This document shows positions 1-7,800 of a stretch of DNA of 64,000 bases, one piece after another. The first letter of the stretch is position 1, and the number at the start of each line of letters is the position of its first letter. The notes beneath the pieces were generated by a model, which made no database searches, was not told where the DNA came from, and saw nothing but the letters and a program-made list of their open reading frames with translations. The stretch spans positions 216,835 through 280,834 of the forward strand of contig DUNN01000036.1 of NCBI GenBank assembly GCA_012839345.1. The letters run 5' to 3'. Source of the DNA: Clostridiales bacterium (GTDB lineage: Bacteria; Bacillota; Clostridia; Oscillospirales; Acutalibacteraceae). Both the position numbers and the translations under genes were made by a program.

Positions 1-1
1 G

Positions 2-529
2 AAAAACCAGGTTATCGGTACAGGAACGGCACTGGACACGGCCCGCCTGAAATGTTTGATTGCAAACAAAGTCGGCGTGGACCCGCGCAGCGTTCACTGC
101 ACGGTCATGGGGGAGCATGGCGATTCCCAGATGGTGCCGTGGAGCCGTGTGACTATTGGCGGAAAGGACTTTTTCAATATTATTGAGGATAACCGTCAGC
201 GGCTGGCTGGAATCGACCTGGACGCCATGGTGCACGAAACAGCGGCGGCCGGGTGGGAAATTCTGCAACGCAAGGGCAACACCAGCTATGGCATTGCCAC
301 CACGGCGGTCGGCATTATCAAGGCGGTGCTCCAGAATGAAAATAAGGTGATTCCGGTTTCCACGCTTCTGGACGGAGAATATGGGGAAAAAGGCGTTTTT
401 GCCGGGGTGCCCGCAATTCTAAACCGCAGCGGCGTCAAAGAAGTGGTGGAAGTGCGCATGACTCCGGAAGAACTGGCGCGTTTTAAACAGTCGGTTGCGG
501 TCATCCGGAAATTCAGCGAAAAATTATGA
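2..529 (+). CDS. ldh: L-lactate dehydrogenase, C-terminal part (5' cut by window edge)
   Basis: This is the C-terminal half of an NAD-dependent L-lactate dehydrogenase, which reduces pyruvate to lactate in the cytoplasm. The frame is open from base 2 and begins inside the conserved stretch VIGTGTALDTAR, followed by VDPRSVH and the catalytic loop MGEHGDSQMVPWS with the active-site His. The C-terminus (EELARFKQSVAVIRK) is typical of the family, and the stop is at 527-529. About 140 N-terminal residues with the Rossmann fold lie outside the window. Malate dehydrogenases share the fold, but the GEHGDS..PWS loop fits L-LDH. The rRNA methyltransferase gene follows after 17 bases, so the two may be co-transcribed. 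Confidence 0.93.
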   Translation, partial: KNQVIGTGTALDTARLKCLIANKVGVDPRSVHCTVMGEHGDSQMVPWSRVTIGGKDFFNIIEDNRQRLAGIDLDAMVHETAAAGWEILQRKGNTSYGIATTAVGIIKAVLQNENKVIPVSTLLDGEYGEKGVFAGVPAILNRSGVKEVVEVRMTPEELARFKQSVAVIRKFSEKL

Positions 530-546
530 TGTGAGGAACTATTTGA

Positions 547-1776
547 ATGAAACAAAACAGAGGATATCCGAAAATCAGTGTAACCCGCAAAGCGGAAAAC
601 AGCATTCATACGGGGCACCCGTGGATTTATAACACGGAAATCGAAAAGGTGGAAGGCGATTACCACAACGGTGACCTGGTGGATGTGCTCAATCCGCGTG
701 GGAAATATCTTGGCACAGGGTTTATCAACAACCATTCCAAAATTCGCATCCGGCTGCTTTCCCGCAACGCAAACGATACGTTTGACGAAGCGTTTTTTGA
801 GCGCCGCCTGCGCTATGCTTGGGAATATCGCAAAACGGTTATGAGCGAAGACAGTTCCTGCTGCCGGATTATATTCGGAGAATCCGATCATTTTCCCGGC
901 CTTACGGTGGACCGGTTTAATAATATTTTGGTCGCGCAGACGCTTTCGCTCGGAACCGAAAGAATAAAACCGATGCTGTTTTCACTTCTGTGCAAAATCC
1001 TCCGGGAGGACGGCCAAAAGATTGACGGGGTGTACGAACGCAACGATGTTGCTATCCGCGGTCTGGAGGGCATGGAGCAGAATAAGGGTTTTTTCCCGCT
1101 TGAGGGGATGCCGATGCCGGATTCCACGAAAACAACCATCGTGGAAAACGGCATTGAATATTTGGTAGATTTTGAAAATGGACAGAAAACCGGGTTCTTC
1201 CTGGACCAGAAATACAACCGGAAGGCGGTTGCCAAAATCAGCGCGGGCAAGCGTGTGCTGGATTGTTTTACCCATACCGGCTCGTTTGGGCTGAATGCCG
1301 CGAAAGGCGGTGCGGAACGGGTGCACTCGGTGGATATTTCCGCGGATGCGATTGCCATGGCGGAGGAAAATGCACGGCGCAATAACCTGCAGGACAAGAT
1401 GACCTTTGAAACTGCCAATGTGTTTGACCTGTTGGCGGGAATGCCCGGCGGCGCAAAGAATCCTTACGATATGATCATTCTTGATCCGCCAGCATTTACC
1501 AAGTCGCGCAGCACGGTCGAAAGCGCCATGCGCGGTTACAAAGAGATTAACCTGCGCGCCATGAAGCTTTTACCGCGGGGTGGTTATCTTGCAACATGCT
1601 CCTGCTCACATTTCATGACAGAGGAGTTCTTTTGCTCCATGCTGCGCAGCGCTGCGTTCGATGCGCAGGTTATGCTCCGCCAGGTGGAAGCACGCCAGCA
1701 ATCCCCGGATCATCCCATTTTGTGGAATGTACCGGAAACCAATTACTTAAAGTTTTACATCTTTCAAATCGTATAA
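547..1776 (+). CDS. rlmI: Class I SAM-dependent rRNA methyltransferase, RlmI family (23S rRNA m5C)
   Basis: The 409-residue protein has an N-terminal PUA-like RNA-binding region (about 1-75) and a C-terminal Rossmann methyltransferase domain. Visible motifs are the SAM-binding segment VLDCFTHTGSFGLNAA (about 238-253), the acidic VDIS, and the catalytic region LDPPAFTKS followed by ATCSCSHFM with Cys residues. This architecture is that of RlmI/RlmK-L-like enzymes, which methylate 23S rRNA cytosine (C1962 in E. coli). The exact target base here is inferred from the family. ATG start with GAGGAAC upstream; a rho-independent terminator follows directly. Confidence 0.9.
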   Translation: MKQNRGYPKISVTRKAENSIHTGHPWIYNTEIEKVEGDYHNGDLVDVLNPRGKYLGTGFINNHSKIRIRLLSRNANDTFDEAFFERRLRYAWEYRKTVMSEDSSCCRIIFGESDHFPGLTVDRFNNILVAQTLSLGTERIKPMLFSLLCKILREDGQKIDGVYERNDVAIRGLEGMEQNKGFFPLEGMPMPDSTKTTIVENGIEYLVDFENGQKTGFFLDQKYNRKAVAKISAGKRVLDCFTHTGSFGLNAAKGGAERVHSVDISADAIAMAEENARRNNLQDKMTFETANVFDLLAGMPGGAKNPYDMIILDPPAFTKSRSTVESAMRGYKEINLRAMKLLPRGGYLATCSCSHFMTEEFFCSMLRSAAFDAQVMLRQVEARQQSPDHPILWNVPETNYLKFYIFQIV

Positions 1777-1788
1777 AGTCCATTTACC

Positions 1789-1830
1789 AAGAACCTGCAG
1801 AAAGTTTGATTTCTGCAGGTTCTTTTTTAT
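1789..1830 (+). terminator. Rho-independent terminator after rlmI
   Basis: AAGAACCTGCAGAAA and its inverted copy TTTCTGCAGGTTCTT form a long stem around a short loop, followed by TTTTTTAT. Confidence 0.9.
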
Positions 1831-1847
1831 AAAATTCAAAAGACTGC

Positions 1848-1876
1848 TTGACAGCGGTTAAATTCCATGTTACTAT
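1848..1876 (+). promoter_or_regulatory. Sigma-A promoter of the metY leader
   Basis: TTGACA (1848-1853), a 17-base spacer, then TACTAT (1871-1876). The transcript would start near 1883, about 50 bases before the leader peptide start codon. Confidence 0.85.
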
Positions 1877-1934
1877 ATCAGCAAGAAGAAAATATTACTA
1901 ATCAGATATGTATTATACGGATAGGAGTGGGACA

Positions 1935-2012
1935 ATGAGTAACAAAAAACTATCTTTTGGAACCCCGGATGTCTACCTTCTGCATGAGCGAATGTGTGGT
2001 TTCTGTTGCTAA
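1935..2012 (+). CDS. Putative cysteine-sensing leader peptide upstream of metY (25 aa)
   Basis: A 25-codon ORF starts at ATG 1935 with a good ribosome binding site (AGGAG at 1923-1927, 7-base spacing) and ends MCGFCC-stop at 2012. Three of its last five codons are Cys. It lies between a strong promoter and metY, which makes sulfur amino acids. Codons 14-18 contain CCTTCTGCATG (1976-1986), a perfect 11-base complement of CATGCAGAAGG (2044-2054), which includes the metY ribosome binding site. A ribosome slowed at the Cys codons would cover the upstream arm and free that site. This translational-attenuation role is inferred; the ORF, its binding site and the complementarity are seen directly. 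Too small for homology-based calling. Confidence 0.65.
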   Translation: MSNKKLSFGTPDVYLLHERMCGFCC

Positions 2013-2054
2013 TCCATCCTATTTTTCTTTTGATTTATAACAACATGCAGAAGG
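1976..2054 (+). promoter_or_regulatory. RBS-sequestering stem in the metY leader
   Basis: CCTTCTGCATG at 1976-1986 and CATGCAGAAGG at 2044-2054 are perfect inverted copies. The right arm holds AAGG of the metY Shine-Dalgarno AAGGAG (2051-2056); the left arm is inside the Cys-ending leader ORF. The loop is 57 bases, so pairing depends on ribosome traffic on the leader. Confidence 0.65.
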
Positions 2055-2065
2055 AGTAATTTACG

Positions 2066-3349
2066 ATGAGCGAAAGAAAATATAAATTTGAAACCATTCA
2101 GCTCCACGCGGGGCAGGAAAATGCGGACCCGGCAACCGATGCGCGTGCAGTTCCTATTTACCAGACTACTTCTTACGTTTTCAAAAATTCCGCGCAGGCT
2201 GCGGCTCGGTTTGGACTTGCAGAAAGCGGGAATGTGTACGGCCGGCTGATGAACCCGACGGAGGACGTGTTCGAACAGCGTATTGCAGCGCTGGAAGGCG
2301 GAGTTGCCGCGCTGGCGACCGCCTCCGGAGCGGCGGCGATTACATATGCAATTCAGAATATTGCCCACGCGGGGGACCATATTGTTTCCGCCACCACCAT
2401 TTACGGCGGAACCTACAACCTGTTTGCCCACACCCTTGCGGCGTTCGGCATTACCACCACATTTGTGGATCCGGACGTGCCGGGCAGCTTTGAAAAGGCT
2501 ATTCAGCCAAACACCAAGGCGATCTTTATTGAAACTTTGGGAAATCCAAATGCCAGCCTGATTGATATTCAGGCGGTGGCGGATATTGCCCATAAAAACG
2601 GGATTCCGCTGATTGTTGACAGCACCTTTGCCACTCCGTATCTTCTTCGCCCCATTGAATACGGCGCGGATATTGTGGTGCATTCCGCAACAAAATTTAT
2701 TGGTGGGCACGGCACAACGCTGGGCGGCGTCATCGTGGATTCCGGCAAGTTTGACTGGGCAGCCTCCGGCAAGTTCCCGTGGCTGACCGATCCTGACCCG
2801 AGCTATCATGGAATCAGCTTTACAAAAGATGTTGGAGCCGCGGCCTACGTGACTCGCATCCGTGTTCTTCTGCTCCGCGACACGGGCGCTACCATCAGCC
2901 CGTTCAACGCATTCCTGCTGCTGCAGGGGTTGGAAACGCTTTCTCTCCGTGTGGAACGCCATGTGGAGAATGCGCTGAAGGTCGTGGATTTCCTAAAAAA
3001 CCATCCGAAGGTAGAGCGGGTCAATCATCCGTCCCTGCCGGACAGTCCGTATCATGACCTGTATCAGAAGTATTTCCCCAACGGTGCCGGTTCCATCTTT
3101 ACTTTCGAAATCAAGGGCGGTGCGGAAGAGGCCAAAGCCTTTATTGACCGTTTGAAAATTTTCTCCCTGCTTGCAAACGTTGCGGATGTAAAGTCGCTCG
3201 TCATCCATCCGGCGAGCACCACGCACTCCCAGATGACGGAACAGGAACTTTTGGAGTCCGGCATTAAGCCGAACACCATCCGACTTTCCATCGGTACCGA
3301 ACATATTGACGATATTATTTACGATTTGGAACAGGCTCTGGCAGAATGA
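2066..3349 (+). CDS. metY: O-acetylhomoserine aminocarboxypropyltransferase (sulfhydrylase)
   Basis: A 427-residue fold-type I PLP enzyme of the Cys/Met metabolism family. It makes homocysteine (or methionine) from O-acetylhomoserine plus sulfide or methanethiol. The PLP lysine is Lys210 in [10 protein letters not shown]; the N-terminus [10 protein letters not shown] and the long insert [20 protein letters not shown] are typical of MetY rather than of cystathionine gamma-synthase, which lacks that insert. ATG 2066 follows AAGGAG with 9 bases. It stands alone behind its own promoter and Cys-ending leader peptide, so cysteine-responsive control is likely. It reads convergently toward a cysteine desulfurase gene. 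Confidence 0.93.
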   Translation: MSERKYKFETIQLHAGQENADPATDARAVPIYQTTSYVFKNSAQAAARFGLAESGNVYGRLMNPTEDVFEQRIAALEGGVAALATASGAAAITYAIQNIAHAGDHIVSATTIYGGTYNLFAHTLAAFGITTTFVDPDVPGSFEKAIQPNTKAIFIETLGNPNASLIDIQAVADIAHKNGIPLIVDSTFATPYLLRPIEYGADIVVHSATKFIGGHGTTLGGVIVDSGKFDWAASGKFPWLTDPDPSYHGISFTKDVGAAAYVTRIRVLLLRDTGATISPFNAFLLLQGLETLSLRVERHVENALKVVDFLKNHPKVERVNHPSLPDSPYHDLYQKYFPNGAGSIFTFEIKGGAEEAKAFIDRLKIFSLLANVADVKSLVIHPASTTHSQMTEQELLESGIKPNTIRLSIGTEHIDDIIYDLEQALAE

Positions 3350-3368
3350 TTCCATGAAAAGAAGCGCA

Positions 3369-3434
3369 ACATAAAACAGCGCCCCATTTGTCATCCGGTA
3401 TGATACCGGAACAAAGGGGGCGCTGCTTTTATGT
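3369..3434. terminator. Bidirectional terminator between metY and the cysteine desulfurase gene
   Basis: ACATAAAACAGCGCCCC pairs with GGGGGCGCTGCTTTTATGT, and an inner stem is TCCGG/CCGGA. T-rich arms lie on both sides, and the two flanking genes converge here. Confidence 0.85.
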
Positions 3435-3460
3435 GAAAAGAGGTACCGCAAAAATTAAAA

Positions 3461-4630
3461 TTATGGGCAGACGATTATAGGGGGGGAAAGGGTGCGCAGC
3501 CGTTCTACAATAGGTGGAAGAACAGCGAGAATTTCATCCACATCCTCCTGTGTATTTTGTTCGCTCAGTGTGATGCGGAGCGAGCCGCGGGCCATTTCGC
3601 GCGTGAGCCCAAGGGCCAGAAGAACATGGCTGGGGTCCACGGAACCGGCCGTGCACGCGGAACCGGAGGAAGCGCAAATTCCCTTTGCGTCGAGCATCAG
3701 CAAAAGAGATTCACCCTCAACGTCCTCGAAGCACAGGTTCACATTCCCGGGCAGCCGCCTGTTGCGGTCGCCGTTTAGGCGAGAGCGTTCAATGTTCAAC
3801 AGGCCGTCAATCAGCCTGTCCCGCATTTGGGTAAGACGGGCGTTCCGTTCTTCCATGCCGTCGCGGGTTTCCTTCAGTGCGGCGGCCAGCCCGACCGCTC
3901 CGGCAACGTTTTCCGTTCCGGCGCGGCGGCCGCGCTCCTGCGCTCCGCCGTAAATCAGGTTTGAAAGATTCAATCCCCGGCGCACGTAGAGTCCGCCGAC
4001 TCCTTTCGGGCCGTGAAATTTATGTGCGGATAGTGAAAGCAGGTCGATGTTCTGCTCTTTCACATCAATGGGAAGTGCGCCTGCGGCCTGTACGGCATCG
4101 GTGTGGAAAATTACCCCGTGCTCTTTGCAGATTTTACCGATTTCCGCAATCGGCTGGATGGTACCGATTTCGTTGTTGGCATACATGACCGTAACCAGTG
4201 CGGTATCCGGACGAATGGCATCTTCCAACTCTTTCGGCCGAAGAATGCCGTCTTCATGAACGTCAAGATAGGTGACGGAAAAGCCTTCCTTTTCCAGTTC
4301 CTCGCAGGTGTGCAGCACCGCGTGGTGCTCGAAGCGGGAAGTGATGATGTGCTTTTTCCCTTGGGCAGCCATGCTGTGCGCTGTTCCCAAAATAGCCCAG
4401 TTGTCGCTTTCACTTCCGCCGGAAGTGAAGAAAAATTCGCTCGGCTGTGCCCCAAGGCATTGCGCGGCGGATTCCCGTGCAAGCTCTAGGTGGCGTTTAG
4501 CCTCCCGGCCGACGGAATATAAACTGGAAGCGTTGCCGTACCGTTCCGTAAAAAAGGGCATCATCGCATCCAGTACAGATTTGGAAAGCGGCGTGGTTGC
4601 CGCATTGTCCACATAAATGATTCGGTTCAT
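3461..4630 (-). CDS. Cysteine desulfurase, NifS/IscS family
   Basis: A 389-residue PLP enzyme that removes sulfur from cysteine as a protein persulfide for Fe-S cluster or thio-cofactor synthesis. Seen: N-terminal [14 protein letters not shown] lysine Lys204 in [12 protein letters not shown], and the catalytic Cys326 loop SSGSACTAG. This loop is of the short-insert NifS-like group. I chose ATG 4630 because the family starts just before YVDNAATT. An upstream ATG at 4654, 10 bases past the rnhA stop, has AAAGGCGG before it and would add 8 residues. It is downstream of rnhA on the same strand and likely co-transcribed. Which acceptor (IscU, MnmA, ThiI) it serves cannot be told. Confidence 0.92.
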   Translation of the reverse strand: MNRIIYVDNAATTPLSKSVLDAMMPFFTERYGNASSLYSVGREAKRHLELARESAAQCLGAQPSEFFFTSGGSESDNWAILGTAHSMAAQGKKHIITSRFEHHAVLHTCEELEKEGFSVTYLDVHEDGILRPKELEDAIRPDTALVTVMYANNEIGTIQPIAEIGKICKEHGVIFHTDAVQAAGALPIDVKEQNIDLLSLSAHKFHGPKGVGGLYVRRGLNLSNLIYGGAQERGRRAGTENVAGAVGLAAALKETRDGMEERNARLTQMRDRLIDGLLNIERSRLNGDRNRRLPGNVNLCFEDVEGESLLLMLDAKGICASSGSACTAGSVDPSHVLLALGLTREMARGSLRITLSEQNTQEDVDEILAVLPPIVERLRTLSPPIIVCP

Positions 4631-4664
4631 AATAGTCAGATAGCCTCCATTCATGCGACCGCCT

Positions 4665-5102
4665 TTACCGGTGCTTTTCCGCTTGGGCAACGGCCAGCCG
4701 GTCGCACCGTTCGTTTTCCGGGTGACCCGCATGGCCTTTGACCCATTTTATGGTAACGCGGTGATATTCCAAAAGGGAAAGCAGCTCGTCCCACAGGTCG
4801 GCGTTCAGGGCGGGCTTTTTGTCGGATTTCCGCCAGTTGTTCCGCTTCCAGCTTTTTGCCCAGCCTTTTTCAATCGCGTCGCAGACATATTTGGAATCAC
4901 TGCACAGGGTCACTTCACAGGGCTCTTTCAGTTGTTTGAGCGCCTCAATAACCCCGGTAAGTTCCATACGGTTGTTTGTCGTGTTGTGTTCGCCGCCGCT
5001 GAGTTCTTTTTCATGGCCGTTGTAACGGAGAATCGCGCCCCAGCCGCCCGGCCCGGGGTTGCCTTGACAGGCGCCGTCTGTGAACAGTTCCACCTGTTTC
5101 AT
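4665..5102 (-). CDS. rnhA: Ribonuclease HI
   Basis: A 145-residue RNase HI that cuts the RNA strand of RNA-DNA hybrids. The acidic metal-binding residues are visible in order: [16 protein letters not shown] (Asp), [13 protein letters not shown] (Glu), [11 protein letters not shown] (Asp), and [12 protein letters not shown] (Asp), with the [13 protein letters not shown] loop. Length and motif order match the bacterial family. ATG start with a promoter about 20 bases upstream. The cysteine desulfurase gene follows closely. Confidence 0.95.
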   Translation of the reverse strand: MKQVELFTDGACQGNPGPGGWGAILRYNGHEKELSGGEHNTTNNRMELTGVIEALKQLKEPCEVTLCSDSKYVCDAIEKGWAKSWKRNNWRKSDKKPALNADLWDELLSLLEYHRVTIKWVKGHAGHPENERCDRLAVAQAEKHR

Positions 5103-5122
5103 TGTACCCCATCCTCTCTCTT

Positions 5123-5150
5123 ATTATATAGTTATGATTTAATTATCCAA
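5123..5150 (-). promoter_or_regulatory. Promoter of rnhA
   Basis: On the minus strand TTGGAT (5150-5145), a 16-base spacer, TATAAT (5128-5123). The transcript start would lie a few bases before the AGAGAGGATG ribosome binding region. Confidence 0.6.
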
Positions 5151-5241
5151 TAGATTGAATGCAGAAAGATGGAAACACTGCTCTCGAAAATCCATACTTT
5201 CCGATCCAAGAAAATAGAAGCATCCGCTTTAGTGGATTCGA

Positions 5242-5367
5242 ATCGGCTTCAGCCGATAAGCTTCACACAGGAAAACATTGAGCGGGAAAATACGCCGCCG
5301 AAGGCGGGGAGGAACTGTGTGCCGAACAGTATTTTCCGAAAGTGAAATCGACCGCAGCCGATTTCAC
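5242..5367. repeat. Intergenic block of nested inverted repeats, MITE-like or structured RNA
   Basis: The gene-free gap between rnhA and the rnj promoter is full of dyads. Stems: ATCGGCT/AGCCGAT (5242-5257), CCGCC/GGCGG (5295-5307), GTGAAATCG/CGATTTCAC (5342-5350 with 5359-5367). Two more pairs interleave: CACACAG (5264-5270) with CTGTGTG (5315-5321), and GGAAAATAC (5285-5293) with GTATTTTCC (5329-5337). The two ends resemble each other (AATCGnC...CAGCCGAT). No ORF of note. Either a palindromic mobile repeat or a folded RNA; I cannot tell which. Confidence 0.5.
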
Positions 5368-5460
5368 TATTGTACCATATTTCATGAAACAATTCCAACC
5401 GCGATTAATCTGCGGGATTTGAGGTCATAATATATTTGTCTTACCACGGAATGCAATTAC

Positions 5461-5489
5461 TTGACAGTGTTTCGGAATCAGGGTAGAAT
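5461..5489 (+). promoter_or_regulatory. Promoter of rnj
   Basis: TTGACA (5461-5466), 17 bases, TAGAAT (5484-5489). The leader to the GTG start is about 190 bases and includes a hairpin TTTACA-g-CTGC / GCAG-TGTAAA at 5563-5588; I see no known riboswitch in it. Confidence 0.8.
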
Positions 5490-5687
5490 AAAAAAGATAT
5501 TTGTGTCCGGATTTCTTTTGTAAGTTTATTTTAGACATTAAATATACTTAACAAGTCATTGATTTACAGCTGCCCGAAGCAGTGTAAAAAGATGCGAAAA
5601 AATAACAGGGAAAAGCCATGTTCGCTGGCACCGTTTACCGGCGGACCTTATTCGACTGCACCCTGAATTAACAATGGAGGTTATTTC

Positions 5688-7736
5688 GTGACGGAAAAAA
5701 ATCAGAATAAGCCGGAGGAACGCGCAGAAGCAGCGGAACAAAGGACAGAAGCGGTCAGCGAGGCCAGCACATCTCTTTATCAGAAAGTAGTGCCGCCGAA
5801 GAACCGGGGAAAGAGAACGGAAACTGCAGCAAAGCGCACCCAGTCGGCAAAGCCGGCGGATCAGGTAATTGAAGGAGAGTCGGTTACGGCTCCGGCTCCG
5901 CAGCAGCGGCGCAGAACGCAAAAGCGCTCGCAGCGGAAGCCCAGCGGCAAGCAGACTGCTCCGGCAGCACAGGCAGCTTCGGCAGCTGCTTCAACGGTTG
6001 AGGCGTTGGCAGCACCGACTTCCAATGCCAAGCAGCCGCGCCGCCAGTCTGGAAGACGCGGGCGCAAAAGTGCGCCAAAGCCGTCTATTAAGGTATATTT
6101 TTTAGGCGGACTGAATGAAATCGGAAAAAACATGACCCTGTTTGAATGCGGGGACGATATGTTTATTTTAGACTGCGGTATGGCTTTCCCGGACGACGAC
6201 ATGCCCGGCGTGGACCTTGTTCTTCCCGATTTTACTTTTGTGGAGCGCAACGTGGATAAAATTCGTGGACTGGTTCTTACACACGGCCACGAGGATCATA
6301 TCGGAGCCATTCCTTATTTGCTGAAAAAATTCAATCTGCCAATTTACGGCACCCGTTTGACACTTGGTCTTGTTGGGGGTAAACTGAAGGAACACGGACT
6401 GGCGAACAAAACCAAAATGAATATCGTCAATCCGGGTGAACATGTAAAATTAGGCTGCATGGATGTGGAGTTCATCCATGTGAACCACTCGATTCCGGAT
6501 GCGGTTGGCGTGGCGATTCATTCCCCTGCGGGCACACTGGTGCATACCGGTGACTTTAAAATCGACTGCACCCCCACACAGGGAGGTATGATTGACCTGA
6601 ACCGCTTTGCCCAGCTGGGGCAGGAAGGGGTTCTCGCCCTGTTTGCCGATTCTACCAATGCCGAGCGGCCCGGCTATACCATGACGGAGGGCAAAGTCGG
6701 CGAGTCGTTTGAGCGCCTGTTCCAGCGCGCAGAAAACAGCCGTATTATTATTGCAACGTTTGCTTCCAACGTCAGCCGTGTGCAGCAAATCATCAACTGT
6801 GCCGCGAAATTCGGGCGGAAAGTGGCTCTTTCCGGGCGCAGCATGATCAACGTGATGGGCATCGGCGTGGAAATGGGATATTTGAATGTGCCGGAGGGCG
6901 TGCTGATTGACCTTGACATGATCAACCGCTATCCGAAGGAAAAAGTCGTGCTGGTTACCACTGGCAGCCAGGGCGAACCGATGAGCGCGCTGACGCGCAT
7001 GGCGTTTGCCGACCACCGCAAGGTGGAGGTCGGCCCCGGCGACTTCATCATTATTTCTGCAAGACCGATCCCGGGCAATGAAAAAACCGTTGGAACCGTA
7101 ATTGACGAACTGATGAAGCGCGGCTGCGAAGTAGTTTACGAATCCATGTACGAAGTGCATGTATCCGGCCATGCCTGTCAGGAAGAACTGAAGCTGATTC
7201 AGGGCATTACCCGGCCGAAATATTATATTCCGGTTCACGGCGAGCAGAAGCACCTGCGCAAGAACGCCGGTCTGGCCTATGCCATGGGGAAAGACGCTTC
7301 CAATGTCTTTATTGGGGATATTGGCGACGTGCTGGAACTGAATCAAGATTATATGAAAAAACTCGCACCCGTGCCGGCCGGAAGGGTTCTTGTGGACGGC
7401 CTCGGCGTTGGCGATGTCGGCAGTATTGTGCTGCGTGACCGTAAGCATCTTGCGGAGGACGGCCTGATTGTTGTGGTCTGCACCATCAGTGCGGACGACG
7501 GGCAGGTTATTTCCGGGCCGGATGTGGTTTCCCGCGGATTTGTATACGTGCGGGAGTCCGAGCCCCTCATCGACGAAGCGAGAAAACTGGTGTCCGACGT
7601 ATTGGATACCTGTATTCAAAATAACATTCATGACTGGGGAACGCTCAAAACCCGCGTGAAGGATGAGCTTTCCCGCATGCTTTACGACAGGACAAAGCGC
7701 AGTCCTATGATTCTTCCGATTATTATGGAAGTATAA
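5688..7736 (+). CDS. rnj: Ribonuclease J with a long basic N-terminal extension
   Basis: A metallo-beta-lactamase/beta-CASP exo/endoribonuclease for mRNA decay and rRNA maturation. The catalytic core starts near residue 134 (IKVYFLGGLNEIGKNM) with the metal motif HGHEDH at 199-204, the SDF/GDFK aspartate region, SGRSMINV, and SGHACQEELK with a catalytic-site His; the C-terminal domain follows. Core length fits RNase J (about 550 residues). The first ~132 residues are an Ala/Gln/Lys/Arg-rich, probably disordered tail, with clusters RRRTQKRSQRK and RRGRK, absent from B. subtilis RNase J1. GTG start 5688 has GGAGG seven bases upstream. gdpP follows 64 bases later. Confidence 0.93.
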   Translation: MTEKNQNKPEERAEAAEQRTEAVSEASTSLYQKVVPPKNRGKRTETAAKRTQSAKPADQVIEGESVTAPAPQQRRRTQKRSQRKPSGKQTAPAAQAASAAASTVEALAAPTSNAKQPRRQSGRRGRKSAPKPSIKVYFLGGLNEIGKNMTLFECGDDMFILDCGMAFPDDDMPGVDLVLPDFTFVERNVDKIRGLVLTHGHEDHIGAIPYLLKKFNLPIYGTRLTLGLVGGKLKEHGLANKTKMNIVNPGEHVKLGCMDVEFIHVNHSIPDAVGVAIHSPAGTLVHTGDFKIDCTPTQGGMIDLNRFAQLGQEGVLALFADSTNAERPGYTMTEGKVGESFERLFQRAENSRIIIATFASNVSRVQQIINCAAKFGRKVALSGRSMINVMGIGVEMGYLNVPEGVLIDLDMINRYPKEKVVLVTTGSQGEPMSALTRMAFADHRKVEVGPGDFIIISARPIPGNEKTVGTVIDELMKRGCEVVYESMYEVHVSGHACQEELKLIQGITRPKYYIPVHGEQKHLRKNAGLAYAMGKDASNVFIGDIGDVLELNQDYMKKLAPVPAGRVLVDGLGVGDVGSIVLRDRKHLAEDGLIVVVCTISADDGQVISGPDVVSRGFVYVRESEPLIDEARKLVSDVLDTCIQNNIHDWGTLKTRVKDELSRMLYDRTKRSPMILPIIMEV

Positions 7737-7800
7737 TGTTTCTTCCGCTGGTAGCAGGGTGGAGGCAGGATCGCGAAGCAGCTGCAAAGAGGTGATGAAC

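Noticed and set aside
1880..2065. T-box or SAM riboswitch in the metY leader
   Set aside because: The leader is too short, and I find neither the T-box TGGNACCGCG element nor a SAM aptamer core; the short Cys-ending ORF explains the conserved-looking parts better.
6450..7787. A 445-codon open frame antisense to rnj
   Set aside because: Composition typical of antisense reading; the sense strand encodes conserved RNase J motifs throughout.
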